Assembly: GCF_018882445.1 (NCBI RefSeq)
Contig: NZ_JACVOM010000001.1
Coordinates: 310,001 to 374,000 of the forward strand
Direction of reading: 5' to 3'
DNA: 64,000 nucleotides
From: Polynucleobacter sp. 15G-AUS-farblos
GTDB taxonomy: Bacteria; Pseudomonadota; Gammaproteobacteria; Burkholderiales; Burkholderiaceae
A model generated the notes under the pieces. The model ran no database searches and was not told the DNA's origin. It saw nothing but the letters and a program-made list of their open reading frames with translations. The translations under genes were made by a program, and so were the position numbers. Below, piece by piece: positions 27,550-36,505 of this stretch (the stretch's first letter is position 1; the number at the start of each line of letters is the position of its first letter).

Positions 27550-28119
27550 CTAACTTTGTCTCGCCAGATTAAAAACGGAATTGATCAGAGGCGCCTTTGG
27601 GGCTGGCTCTTTTTTTACTGCGCGTGCTGGAGCCACTTTTTCAGCCTTGACGCTCTCTGTCTTGACCTTCTTTTGGCGCATATCTTGTATTACGATACCG
27701 CGTCCTTCTTGCTGAATAACGAGGTCACGCAAGGTCACTGAGCTGAGATACTCAACCATCTTAGAATTCAAATTACTCCAAAGATCGTGTGTCATACAAC
27801 GGCCATGATTCTCTTCATCACTGTGACAATTGCCTTTTCCACCACATTGTGTGGCATCCAATGGCTCATCGACGGCAACAATAATGTCTGCAACACTAAT
27901 CTCATTAGATTTGCGAGCGAGCGTATAACCACCGCCAGGCCCACGTGTGCTCTCAACAATATTGAAGCGACGTAATTTGCCGAACAATTGCTCGAGATAA
28001 GAGAGGGAGATTTTTTGTCTTTGGCTTATTCCAGCCAAAGTTACAGGACCATGCGTCTCGCGCAGGGCTAAATCGATCATTGCGGTTACTGCAAAACGGC
28101 CTTTAGTTGTAAGTCTCAT
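27550..28119 (-). CDS. iscR: Fe-S responsive Rrf2 regulator IscR
   Basis: 189-residue Rrf2-family regulator. It has the N-terminal winged helix MRLTTKGRFAVTAMIDLAL and RGPGGGYTLARKSNEISVADII, then [2Fe-2S] cysteines in QCGGKGNC and the next at HGRC, and the MTHDLWSNLNSKMVEYLSSVTL helix. The C-terminal tail (Lys/Ala/Pro rich) is longer than in E. coli IscR. In its cluster-bound form it represses its own operon; an IscR-like box is seen about 50 bp upstream of the start codon. Confidence 0.95.
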   Translation of the reverse strand: MRLTTKGRFAVTAMIDLALRETHGPVTLAGISQRQKISLSYLEQLFGKLRRFNIVESTRGPGGGYTLARKSNEISVADIIVAVDEPLDATQCGGKGNCHSDEENHGRCMTHDLWSNLNSKMVEYLSSVTLRDLVIQQEGRGIVIQDMRQKKVKTESVKAEKVAPARAVKKEPAPKAPLINSVFNLARQS

Positions 28120-28169
28120 ATGTCACCTTGGTAATGGATTGTTATGGACAGCTCACAGTCGGGCGGGTA

Positions 28170-28194
28170 ATACCCGACCATTCCACTCAACTTT
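28170..28194 (-). promoter_or_regulatory. IscR type 1-like binding site upstream of iscR
   Basis: On the minus strand the 25 bases end in GGTCGGGTAT and match about 21 of 25 positions of the E. coli type 1 consensus (ATASYYGACTRWWWYAGTCRRSTAT) by eye. On the plus strand GTCGGG at 28158-28163 and CCCGAC at 28173-28178 form an inverted repeat around the edge of the site. Cluster-loaded IscR would repress the isc operon from here. Confidence 0.7.
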
Positions 28195-28267
28195 ACCATA
28201 TTCCCTATTAAATTGCTCGGGAATTATCTCAAAAAACCTCAAGGTAATTCAGGAATTAAAGGACTTT

Positions 28268-30421
28268 CTAAACCGAGTCTCGGGATCTCGCTCCAAAGGC
28301 CATTTCCTTGACCTTTGTGAGGCGGTCACGGGTGCTGGCAGCCTTTTCAAACTCCAAATTCTTGGCTTCGGCATTCATTTGCTTCTCTAGGCGCTTGATT
28401 TCAGCAGCCAAGTCCTTCTCGCCCATATCTTCATAGCGAGCCCTCTCCTGCTCAACCTGCATTTCCTGACGCTTCTCCTTAACGTCATAAACCCCATCAA
28501 TGATGTCCTTAATGCGCTTTTGGACCCCTTTTGGCTCAATCCCATGGAGTTTATTAAAAGCAACTTGCTTGGTTCGACGTCTTTCCGTCTCCCCCATTGC
28601 TCGACGCATAGAGTCTGTCACCTTATCGGCATACAAAATTGCTTTTCCTCGGACATTTCGAGCAGCACGCCCAATGGTCTGAATCAAGCTGCGCTCCGAA
28701 CGCAAAAAGCCCTCTTTATCAGCATCCAAAATGGCAACCAATGAAACTTCAGGGATATCCAAACCTTCGCGCAATAAATTAATACCTACTAAAACATCAA
28801 ATACTCCTAAACGGAGATCGCGCAAAATTTCTACGCGTTCTACCGTGTCGATATCAGAGTGCACATAGCGCACCTTCACGCCATTATCAGAAAGATAATC
28901 CGTTAACTGCTCAGCCATTCTTTTTGTCAAAACAGTTACCAATACACGCTCGCCTACTTTGACTCGCTCATGTATCTGATCTAATAAGTTGTCAACTTGA
29001 GTGCTTGCTGGTAACACTTCAATCTCAGGATCAACTAATCCTGTTGGTCTAGCCACTTGCTCAACCACCTGACCTTGATGTGTATTTTCGTAATCGGCAG
29101 GCGTTGCAGAAACAAAAATGGTTTGACGCATCTTGGTTTCAAATTCAGTAAATTTCAGAGGTCGGTTATCCATTGCCGAGGGTAAACGGAAACCAAATTC
29201 CACTAAAGTATGTTTGCGAGATTTATCACCGTTGTACATTGCATTGAGCTGCCCAATCAGAACATGACTCTCATCTAAAAACATCAATGCATCATTGGGC
29301 AGGTAGTCCACCAAGGTAGGCGGGGCCTCGCCCGGGGCTGCGCCCGAGAGGTGGCGAGAGTAGTTTTCGATGCCCTTGCAAAAGCCTAATTCATTGAGCA
29401 TCTCTAAATCAAAACGCGTGCGCTGCTCAAGTCGTTGCGCCTCAACCAATTTTCCATCTTTCACAAACTCATCCAAGCGAGTACGTAACTCTTCTTTGAT
29501 GGTTTCAATCGCTTTGAGAACAGTTTCTCTTGGGGTGACATAGTGAGAGCTTGGGTAAACCGTAAAGCGTGGAATCTTTTGTCGAATCTTTCCAGTTAGG
29601 GGATCAAAAAATTGCAAGCTCTCCACAACATCATCAAATAACTCTACGCGTACTGCTAACTCATTATGTTCTGCTGGGAAGATATCAATAGTATCGCCGC
29701 GCACTCTGAATACGCCGCGCTTGAAGTCAGTTTCATTACGGTCATATTGCATCGCGATCAGACGCATCAAAATATCGCGTTGACTCATTTTGTCACCAGG
29801 ACGAAGTGTCATCACCATGCTGTGATAGTCACCAGGATTACCAATGCCGTAAATTGCAGACACGGTAGCAACAATGATGACGTCACGACGCTCTAATAAA
29901 CTCTTCGTGGCTGACAAGCGCATCTGCTCAATGTGCTCATTAATGGACGAATCTTTTTCAATAAAGAGGTCGCGCTGAGGAACATAGGCCTCTGGCTGGT
30001 AATAGTCGTAGTAACTAACGAAGTACTCAACAGCGTTTTTGGGGAAAAACTCCCTAAATTCACTATAAAGCTGGGCTGCAAGGGTCTTATTAGGGGCAAA
30101 AATGATGGCTGGGCGCCCCGTTCTAGCGATGACATTGGCCATCGTGAAGGTCTTCCCGGATCCAGTAACCCCCAGGAGGGTCTGAAAGGTCAATCCATCC
30201 TCAATTCCCTCAACTAAAGCCTCAATAGCCTGGGGCTGATCCCCAGCAGGGGCAAATGGCTGGTAAAGCTGGTACGGTGAATCCGGAAAAGTCACAAATT
30301 TGGCCGGATCTAGGTCATGGCCAGCCTCCCCCAGAGGGTCGGCCTCTGGGCTTTTTTTCAGATCCTTCACTTCAGATTTAGGAGCAGTTTTGGGTAACTT
30401 AGGGGGCATCTCGGCTATCAT
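28268..30421 (-). CDS. uvrB: Excinuclease ABC subunit B
   Basis: 717-residue UvrB helicase-like damage-verification protein of nucleotide excision repair. Walker A is [14 protein letters not shown], the beta-hairpin region is [11 protein letters not shown], the DEAD-like motif is FLDESHV, and the helicase C motifs [14 protein letters not shown] follow. The C-terminal UVR domain ([25 protein letters not shown]) binds UvrC. About 40 Pro/Lys-rich residues precede the conserved start [15 protein letters not shown], longer than usual. An ATG four codons in (30409) is a possible alternative start. It is divergent from the aminotransferase gene. Confidence 0.97.
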   Translation of the reverse strand: MIAEMPPKLPKTAPKSEVKDLKKSPEADPLGEAGHDLDPAKFVTFPDSPYQLYQPFAPAGDQPQAIEALVEGIEDGLTFQTLLGVTGSGKTFTMANVIARTGRPAIIFAPNKTLAAQLYSEFREFFPKNAVEYFVSYYDYYQPEAYVPQRDLFIEKDSSINEHIEQMRLSATKSLLERRDVIIVATVSAIYGIGNPGDYHSMVMTLRPGDKMSQRDILMRLIAMQYDRNETDFKRGVFRVRGDTIDIFPAEHNELAVRVELFDDVVESLQFFDPLTGKIRQKIPRFTVYPSSHYVTPRETVLKAIETIKEELRTRLDEFVKDGKLVEAQRLEQRTRFDLEMLNELGFCKGIENYSRHLSGAAPGEAPPTLVDYLPNDALMFLDESHVLIGQLNAMYNGDKSRKHTLVEFGFRLPSAMDNRPLKFTEFETKMRQTIFVSATPADYENTHQGQVVEQVARPTGLVDPEIEVLPASTQVDNLLDQIHERVKVGERVLVTVLTKRMAEQLTDYLSDNGVKVRYVHSDIDTVERVEILRDLRLGVFDVLVGINLLREGLDIPEVSLVAILDADKEGFLRSERSLIQTIGRAARNVRGKAILYADKVTDSMRRAMGETERRRTKQVAFNKLHGIEPKGVQKRIKDIIDGVYDVKEKRQEMQVEQERARYEDMGEKDLAAEIKRLEKQMNAEAKNLEFEKAASTRDRLTKVKEMAFGARSRDSV

Positions 30422-30581
30422 TTCATCTGTAAGTTTTCTTTACAGCGAATTTTGTACAAACATTGATTTTGCCGTTTTTATTTGAAAAAAGTTGAATCTG
30501 GCTTGTTAACCAGGCAATTAAACCAAATTAACTTGAATTTAACGTCAATTACCACCTTCATAAACTCTTAACCTCCCACAA

Positions 30582-31781
30582 ATGACCCTGTTCGCCTCCG
30601 TTCAATTAGCCCCTAAGGATCCTATTTTTGGCCTCACTGAAGCCTACGTTGCCGACCAGCGTCCCGATAAAGTGAACTTAGGAGTTGGCGTCTATTACAC
30701 AGACGAAGGCAAGGTACCTCTTTTGAAAGCAGTAATCCAAGCGGAACATGCTCACGTCGCAAAACATTCTCCACGTAGCTACATTCCAATTGAAGGCCCA
30801 AATCCTTACAACACTGCCGTACAAAATTTATTGTTCGGCGCTGAATCTACCTTGATTAAAGAAGGTCGTGTGGTGACTGCCGAATGTCTTGGCGGTACAG
30901 GTGCCTTACGAGTCGGCGCTGACTTTATCAAACGCCTCAACTTAAACGCACCTTGCGCGATTAGCAACCCAACTTGGGAAAATCATCGCGGCATTTTTGA
31001 ATCTGCTGGCTTTGAAGTAGTTGAGTACACCTATTTTGATGGCAAGACCCGTGGGGTTGATTTTGCTGGCATGGTGAAATCACTAGAGTCATTCCCAAAG
31101 AACACTACCGTTTTATTGCACGCATGCTGCCATAACCCGACTGGTGCAGATATCACCGAGGCGCAATGGCGCCAGGTTATCGACATCTGCAAAGCGAAGA
31201 GCTTGATTCCTTTCTTGGATATGGCCTACCAAGGCTTTGCTGCTGGTATTGAGGAAGACGGAGTAGCGGTACGTCTTTTTGCAGAGTCCGGTATGTCTTT
31301 CTTTGTCTCTAGCTCATTTTCAAAATCATTCTCACTCTATGGTGAGCGAGTTGGTGCGCTGTCGATTGTGACGCAAAGCAAAGATGAGTCTACCCGCGTT
31401 ATGTCTCAACTCAAACGCGTTATTCGCACCAATTACTCCAATCCACCAACGCATGGTGGCGCTATTGTGGCTGCCGTTTTAAATACACCTGAACTGCGCG
31501 CTCTTTGGGAAGAAGAGCTTTCGCAGATGCGTGATCGCATTAAAGCGATGCGTCATGGTTTGGTTGAAAAATTAGCAGCTGCTGGTGTTAAGCAAGATTT
31601 TGCTTTTATTGAACAACAGCGCGGAATGTTTTCATACTCAGGATTAACAGCTGAGCAAGTAGATCGCTTACAGAAAGAAGATGGCATTTATGCCCTCTCC
31701 ACTGGACGCATTTGTGTGGCGGCTCTCAATACCAAAAATATTGATAAGGTGGCCAAAGCAATCGCCCGCGTCTTAGCGTAG
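30582..31781 (+). CDS. Aspartate/aromatic amino acid aminotransferase (AspC/TyrB type)
   Basis: 399-residue class I PLP aminotransferase of the Ia-alpha subgroup. Motifs include VNLGVGVYYTDEGKVP, the substrate and PLP residues in CCHNPTGADIT, LDMAYQGFAAG, and the PLP lysine in SSSFSKSFSLYGERVGAL. It exchanges amino groups between aspartate, tyrosine or phenylalanine and 2-oxoglutarate. TyrB and AspC cannot be separated by eye. Start ATG 30582 follows AACCTCCCAC without a strong ribosome site. phaZ follows after 31 bp and may be co-transcribed. Confidence 0.93.
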   Translation: MTLFASVQLAPKDPIFGLTEAYVADQRPDKVNLGVGVYYTDEGKVPLLKAVIQAEHAHVAKHSPRSYIPIEGPNPYNTAVQNLLFGAESTLIKEGRVVTAECLGGTGALRVGADFIKRLNLNAPCAISNPTWENHRGIFESAGFEVVEYTYFDGKTRGVDFAGMVKSLESFPKNTTVLLHACCHNPTGADITEAQWRQVIDICKAKSLIPFLDMAYQGFAAGIEEDGVAVRLFAESGMSFFVSSSFSKSFSLYGERVGALSIVTQSKDESTRVMSQLKRVIRTNYSNPPTHGGAIVAAVLNTPELRALWEEELSQMRDRIKAMRHGLVEKLAAAGVKQDFAFIEQQRGMFSYSGLTAEQVDRLQKEDGIYALSTGRICVAALNTKNIDKVAKAIARVLA

Positions 31782-31812
31782 TAAGCGGAAACACTGAATT
31801 ACCGGAGGTACC

Positions 31813-33090
31813 ATGCTATATCAGTTACACGAATTCCAAAAAGCTTTACTTCAACCTGTGAGTTCATGGGCACGCGCTGCATCTGAAGCATTTATTAATG
31901 CTTCTAATCCAGCTTCAATGGTCCCAGGCTCTGAGCGCTTAGCAGCAAGCTATGAACTCCTCTACCGCTTAGGCAAGCACTACAAAAAGCCTGAGTTTGG
32001 TATTCGTGCTGTGCATGCTCATGGTCGCGAGGTAGCTATTCACGAAATCACCACTCTAGCTAAACCATTCTGCAACCTAGTTCGCTTTAAGCGCTACTCA
32101 GATGATGTAGAGGTTATTAAAAAACTAAAAGATGATCCCGCAGTGTTAGTGGTAGCGCCATTGTCCGGGCACCATGCAACCCTACTCCGAGATACTGTAC
32201 GTACACTTTTACAAGACCATAAGGTTTACATTACTGATTGGATTGATGCACGCAACGTGCCAACTGAAGATGGTGATTTTGGTCTGGATGACTACGTGCA
32301 CTACATCCAAGAATTTATCCGCATCATTGGCGCAAAAGATTTACATGTCATCTCCGTTTGCCAGCCTACCGTCCCAACACTGGGCGCTATTTCCCTTATG
32401 GCTTCAGCTGGCGAGGCAACGCCTGCATCCATGATCATGATGGGTGGGCCAATTGATGCACGCAAATCACCTACCGCTGTAAATAACCTTGCAGAACAAA
32501 AATCCTACGAGTGGTTCAAGAGTCATGTGATCTACAAAGTGCCACCAACCTATCCTGGCGCTGGTCGTAGCGTTTATCCAGGTTTCTTACAGCACACCGG
32601 CTTTATCGCGATGAACCCTCAGAACCATTTGCAATCCCATTGGGACTACTTCCAAAATCTCGTGCGTGGTGATGAACAAGATACGGAATCTCATATTCGT
32701 TTCTACGATGAGTACAACGCAGTATTGGATCTGGATGCCAAGTTCTATCTCGATACCATCAAGACCGTTTTCCAAGATTACTCATTGCCTAATGGCACCT
32801 GGGAAGTCGCTGGTGAGTTAGTTAAACCTCAAGATATTAAAAAGACTGCTCTTCTGACTGTAGAGGGTGAGTTAGACGATATCTCTGGCAGTGGACAGAC
32901 TCGCTCTGCTCATGGTTTATGCACCGGCATTCCAAAAGACAATAAAGACCATTATGAAGTTGCTGGTGCAGGTCACTATGGCATCTTTGCCGGACGTCGT
33001 TGGCGCGAAAAGGTTTATCCAAAAATTAAATCCTTCATTCGAACCCATCAGTCGGGGGAAAAATCTTCTGCTCGCAGTAAATCTGCATAA
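31813..33090 (+). CDS. phaZ: Intracellular polyhydroxybutyrate depolymerase
   Basis: 425-residue enzyme of the PhaZ intracellular depolymerase family (alpha/beta hydrolase). The nucleophile region reads HVISVCQPTVPTLG (about residue 183), with Cys in place of the usual lipase-box Ser, as in the Cupriavidus PhaZa1 type. The acid is probably in GELDDISG and the catalytic His is in AGAGHYGIFAGRRW. It degrades stored PHB granules, so the cell probably makes PHB. It starts after CCGGAGG and ends in a strong terminator. Confidence 0.93.
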   Translation: MLYQLHEFQKALLQPVSSWARAASEAFINASNPASMVPGSERLAASYELLYRLGKHYKKPEFGIRAVHAHGREVAIHEITTLAKPFCNLVRFKRYSDDVEVIKKLKDDPAVLVVAPLSGHHATLLRDTVRTLLQDHKVYITDWIDARNVPTEDGDFGLDDYVHYIQEFIRIIGAKDLHVISVCQPTVPTLGAISLMASAGEATPASMIMMGGPIDARKSPTAVNNLAEQKSYEWFKSHVIYKVPPTYPGAGRSVYPGFLQHTGFIAMNPQNHLQSHWDYFQNLVRGDEQDTESHIRFYDEYNAVLDLDAKFYLDTIKTVFQDYSLPNGTWEVAGELVKPQDIKKTALLTVEGELDDISGSGQTRSAHGLCTGIPKDNKDHYEVAGAGHYGIFAGRRWREKVYPKIKSFIRTHQSGEKSSARSKSA

Positions 33091-33117
33091 ATAAGAGGCT
33101 CTCAGGAGCCTCTTATT
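33090..33117 (+). terminator. Rho-independent terminator after phaZ
   Basis: Perfect 12-bp stem AATAAGAGGCTC / GAGCCTCTTATT with a TCAG loop. It starts at the last base of the phaZ stop codon. Confidence 0.85.
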
Positions 33118-33145
33118 TCTAGAGGAACTTGGTATATCTATTTAT

Positions 33146-33832
33146 ATGAAGCAAGCGAATGACCTAATTGATCGCTTGGAAGACATACTTCCCCAAACCC
33201 AGTGCACAAAATGTGGCTACCCAGATTGTCGGGGCTACGCAGAGGCATTAGCTACTGGCAGTGTGGCCCCAAACCGTTGCCCACCTGGGGGTGTTGAGGG
33301 CATCGTTCGACTGAGTCAAATTCTGACTCCAATTTATCCTCAAGATGCTTTCGAATTACATCCAAAGATCGATCCCGATTGCGGTATTGAACGCCCTAGG
33401 CCAGTAGCCTTGATTGATCCGCAAAAATGTATTGGTTGCACCCTCTGCATTCAAGCATGTCCGGTAGATGCAATAGTAGGCGCTTCTAAGCAAATGCACA
33501 TTGTCTTAACGGAGTGGTGTACTGGATGTGATCTTTGCATTCCTCCGTGCCCGGTTGACTGCATCAGCATGATCGATGTCACCGAAAGTAAAACTGGCTG
33601 GGATGCTTGGTCTCCTGAGCTAGCAGATATATCACGTCAGCGCTATCACGCTCGTGAGAATCGCCTAGATCGAGAAGAAAAAGACAATGATGCGCGTCTC
33701 GCTAAGAAAGCTGCGGCAAAGCTAGCGGCTGTGAATGCAGAAGATGCATTGTCTGATGAAGCAAAACAAGAACAAGAACGAAAACGCGCAATCATTGCAG
33801 CTGCTATGGCCAGAGCGCAAGCAAAAAAATGA
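33146..33832 (+). CDS. RnfB/RsxB-like ferredoxin with Ala/Lys-rich tail
   Basis: 228-residue iron-sulfur protein. An N-terminal 4Fe domain has CTKCGYPDCRGYAEA and a later Cys in NRCPPGG, as in RnfB. Two 4Fe-4S ferredoxin motifs follow, CIGCTLCIQACPVDAI and CTGCDLCIPPCPVDCI. After residue 175 comes a charged, Ala/Lys-rich helix-like tail. The N-terminal membrane helix of true RnfB is missing, and no other rnf genes are nearby, so it is probably a soluble electron carrier. It overlaps nth by four bases, a pairing also seen in enteric rsx-nth loci. Confidence 0.88.
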   Translation: MKQANDLIDRLEDILPQTQCTKCGYPDCRGYAEALATGSVAPNRCPPGGVEGIVRLSQILTPIYPQDAFELHPKIDPDCGIERPRPVALIDPQKCIGCTLCIQACPVDAIVGASKQMHIVLTEWCTGCDLCIPPCPVDCISMIDVTESKTGWDAWSPELADISRQRYHARENRLDREEKDNDARLAKKAAAKLAAVNAEDALSDEAKQEQERKRAIIAAAMARAQAKK

Positions 33833-34488
33833 TGAACCCAGAAAAACGGCGGGCATTTTTTGAGCAACTCAAAGCCAATAATCCCAAGCCTGAAACAGAA
33901 TTGGAGTACAGCTCACCCTTTGAACTCTTAATTGCCGTATTGCTCTCCGCACAAGCGACAGATATCTCGGTAAACAAAGGAACGAGAAAGCTATTTCAAG
34001 TTGCCAATACCCCACAAGCTTTACTGGACTTGGGTGAGGAAGGTGTTAGACCTTACATTCAGCATATTGGCCTCTTCAACGCCAAAGGGAAACATATTCA
34101 GGAGACGTGTCGTCTTTTACTAGAAAAACATGGTGGTGAAGTGCCGCAAACTCGCGAAGAACTTGAAGCCCTGCCGGGTGTCGGCAGAAAAACTGCCAAT
34201 GTCATTTTGAATACCGCATTTGGTCAGCCAACGATCGCAGTAGACACCCATATATTTCGAGTATCCAATCGAACCGGTTTAGCGCCTGGCAAAGATGTGG
34301 TTCAAGTTGAACAGCAACTATTAAAACGGGTTCCCAAAGAATATTTACTCGACGCACATCACTGGTTGATACTTCATGGTAGATACACCTGTAAGGCCCG
34401 TAACCCTGACTGTGCACAATGTATCGTTGAGCCGCTGTGTGGATTTAAGAAAAAAACTGCAAAAGGAAAAGTTCGTGGCGATATTTAA
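33829..34488 (+). CDS. nth: Endonuclease III
   Basis: 219-residue DNA glycosylase/AP lyase for oxidised pyrimidines. The helix-hairpin-helix is LPGVGRKTANVILNTAF with the catalytic Lys in this stretch, the catalytic Asp is in VDTHIFRVSNR, and the C-terminal cluster has CKARNPDCAQCIVEPLC. The length is normal. Its ATG overlaps the TGA of the ferredoxin gene. Confidence 0.97.
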   Translation: MMNPEKRRAFFEQLKANNPKPETELEYSSPFELLIAVLLSAQATDISVNKGTRKLFQVANTPQALLDLGEEGVRPYIQHIGLFNAKGKHIQETCRLLLEKHGGEVPQTREELEALPGVGRKTANVILNTAFGQPTIAVDTHIFRVSNRTGLAPGKDVVQVEQQLLKRVPKEYLLDAHHWLILHGRYTCKARNPDCAQCIVEPLCGFKKKTAKGKVRGDI

Positions 34489-34906
34489 TCCAACCCGTGA
34501 AGAAGTGCGCCGTTTTTTTTGTGATACCTGGAAAAAGAAGTCCGATAAACATGTTCTGGACTCAATGGAAACGCTTGCAGGTGATTGGATGGAACAACAT
34601 CCCGAGTACCATACTCTGCTGCTAGATCCAGAGAGCGCTCTAGAACAAGACTACTCTCCCGAACGCGGCGAGACCAATCCATTTTTACATCTGTCAATGC
34701 ATCTATCGATTAGCGAGCAAATCTCGATTAATCAACCACCAGGCATAAAAGAGGTGGCAGAGAAGCTCAGCCAAAAATTGGGGTCAGAGCATGAAGCACA
34801 GCACCGGATCATGGAATGTTTGGGGCAAGTGATGTGGGAAGCCCAACGAGAAGGTAAGCCACTGAATCCTGAGAACTATCTAGAAGCCCTCAAGAAACTC
34901 ATCTAG
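34475..34906 (+). CDS. DUF1841 family protein
   Basis: 143 residues from GTG 34475, beginning VAIFNPTREEVRRFF. This start is chosen because AAGGAAAA precedes it and homologues begin here; the frame extends back to 34376 only inside nth. Function is unknown. The sequence is acidic, helical and without signal peptide. The core SALEQDYSPERGETNPFLHL and MHLSISEQISINQPPGI is typical of this small betaproteobacterial family. It overlaps nth by 14 bp and is probably translated from the same message. Confidence 0.85.
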   Translation: MAIFNPTREEVRRFFCDTWKKKSDKHVLDSMETLAGDWMEQHPEYHTLLLDPESALEQDYSPERGETNPFLHLSMHLSISEQISINQPPGIKEVAEKLSQKLGSEHEAQHRIMECLGQVMWEAQREGKPLNPENYLEALKKLI

Positions 34907-34918
34907 CAAGTACTTGAT

Positions 34919-35311
34919 TTAAAGGGGCTCAAATAGATGGGTTTTTTGCCCATCTTGAGTCTCCTGAAAGACTACTTTCACTTTTTGACCGACTTGAATT
35001 GAATCAAAATCACAATTAGTAAGGTGCGTCAGTAATGAGACTCCCTCATTGAGTCGTACATAAGCCATTGCAAAAGGCACCTCTACCCCTCGCCTCATCA
35101 CGGTATAAGAATAGATTTCCCCAAGACCCTGCGATTCAACCCAAACAGTTGAGTCGCTTCCGCAATGTGGGCAAATAGTACGTGGGTAGTAGTGGGACTC
35201 GTTACAGCTATTACAAACCTTCAATATCAAACGATTGTCCTGTGCAGCTTCCCAAAATGCTTTATTTTCAGGATTGGTAATCGGACTTGGTAAACGAAGT
35301 GCTTGACTCAT
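34919..35311 (-). CDS. DUF35 zinc-ribbon/OB-fold acyl-CoA-associated protein
   Basis: 130-residue protein with an N-terminal helix, a rubredoxin-like zinc ribbon (CNSCNESHYYP ... CPHCGSD, residues about 33-53) and a C-terminal OB fold (LGEIYSYTVMRRGVEVPFAMAYVRL). Such proteins form complexes with SCP2-thiolase-like enzymes, as in ChsH2 (DUF35)-Ltp2 aldolases or archaeal acetoacetyl-CoA thiolase/HMG-CoA synthase. Its start overlaps the stop of the thiolase-like gene, which supports a stoichiometric complex. Confidence 0.88.
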   Translation of the reverse strand: MSQALRLPSPITNPENKAFWEAAQDNRLILKVCNSCNESHYYPRTICPHCGSDSTVWVESQGLGEIYSYTVMRRGVEVPFAMAYVRLNEGVSLLTHLTNCDFDSIQVGQKVKVVFQETQDGQKTHLFEPL

Positions 35312-36480
35312 TGCAATCTCCCCATAATCAGCGCAGCAGCCCCGTGCCGTGTTCCCAGGGCACCGCCAATACCAGAGACTAGCGCAAACTCTAAATTAGG
35401 AACCTGGACTGCTGGATGGGCCTCACCTCGCAACTGTCTTACCGCCTCAATGACTTTAGTCATGCCGCCGCGATTAGCTGGATGGTTATTACATAAACCT
35501 CCACCATCGGTATTAAAAGCCAACTTTCCTTGCCCAGAAATCAACTGTCCGCCTTCAACAAAGCGACCACCCTCACCCTTTTTACAAAAACCCAGATCCT
35601 CTAGCTGAATTAATACAGTAATAGTGAAGCTATCGTAAATTGAGGCATAGCGAATTTGCTCTGGCGTTAATTTTGCCTCCGCAAACGCCCGTGGAGCAGC
35701 CCAAGCTAAACCTGAATAAGTTAAATCGACTTTGCCACCCATTTGACCTTTGGTAGTTTCACCTGCGCCCATCATGGTGATCACAGGTTTTTTTAATGTC
35801 TTAGCAATGTCAGGGTGCACCACAATCAGAGCGCCCCCACTATCAGTGACTACACAACAATCAGCACGATGCAAAGGATCGGCAATCATTGGAGAGTTTA
35901 GGACATCTTCTACCGTTAGAACATCCTTGAGCATGGCATGAGGATTGTGTTGTGCATGATGGGAAGCTGCCACCTTAATCCAAGCCAACTGTTCGCTAGT
36001 GGTGCCAAACTCATACATGTGACGCATCGCGCACATGGCGTAAGTATTTAAAGGTGCTGGGGAATACGGTTTTTCAAAGGCAAAATCAGGTGCACTTGCA
36101 TATTGACTTCGCACTTGAGTACCGCTTGAGCCTTCTGACTTAGGACGTCCCGCTAAGGTAATCAACGCTACCTTACATTGCCCTTGTGCAATGGCACGAG
36201 CAGCATGATTGACGTGAGTCAGATAAGAAGATCCGCCAGTATCTGTTGAATCCAAATAGCTTAGCTTTTTTAGACCTAAGTAATCAGCCATTGATACAGC
36301 CCCCATTCCGGGGGCATCGCCAGCACAAAAATAGGCGTCTACATCATTTAAGGTCAGGCCCGCATCCAGCAAGGCGCCACGAGCAACCTCAGCATGTAAT
36401 TGAGCTACCGTGTGATCAGGCGCTACTCGAAGCGGGTGCTCATAAATTCCTGCAATGCAGGCATTGGTCGCAAAGGACAT
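35308..36480 (-). CDS. SCP2-thiolase-like protein, possible acyl-CoA retro-aldolase
   Basis: 390-residue thiolase-superfamily protein. The region where thiolases carry the acyl-accepting cysteine reads DSTDTGGSSYLTHVNHAARA, with no Cys. The C-terminal GGGLCNNHPANRGG keeps the His. This pattern is seen in the Ltp2/SCP2-like branch that, with a DUF35 partner, acts as an aldolase on beta-hydroxyacyl-CoA rather than as a thiolase. The next gene encodes exactly such a partner. The substrate is unknown; the neighbouring CoA-transferase and TctC receptor suggest a carboxylic acid that is activated to CoA. Confidence 0.85.
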   Translation of the reverse strand: MSFATNACIAGIYEHPLRVAPDHTVAQLHAEVARGALLDAGLTLNDVDAYFCAGDAPGMGAVSMADYLGLKKLSYLDSTDTGGSSYLTHVNHAARAIAQGQCKVALITLAGRPKSEGSSGTQVRSQYASAPDFAFEKPYSPAPLNTYAMCAMRHMYEFGTTSEQLAWIKVAASHHAQHNPHAMLKDVLTVEDVLNSPMIADPLHRADCCVVTDSGGALIVVHPDIAKTLKKPVITMMGAGETTKGQMGGKVDLTYSGLAWAAPRAFAEAKLTPEQIRYASIYDSFTITVLIQLEDLGFCKKGEGGRFVEGGQLISGQGKLAFNTDGGGLCNNHPANRGGMTKVIEAVRQLRGEAHPAVQVPNLEFALVSGIGGALGTRHGAAALIMGRLQ

Positions 36481-36505
36481 ATCTCTAACCTAAAAAGTGG
36501 GGTAC

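Noticed and set aside
30427..30445. CTGTAA-N7-TTACAG inverted repeat upstream of uvrB, possible LexA box
   Set aside because: A LexA site needs CTGT-N8-ACAG; here eleven bases separate CTGT and ACAG, so the spacing does not fit. It may be a short hairpin in the leader.
34376..34474. Longer N-terminus for the DUF1841 protein
   Set aside because: This part is nth read in another frame; GTG 34475 has a ribosome site and gives the family's usual start.
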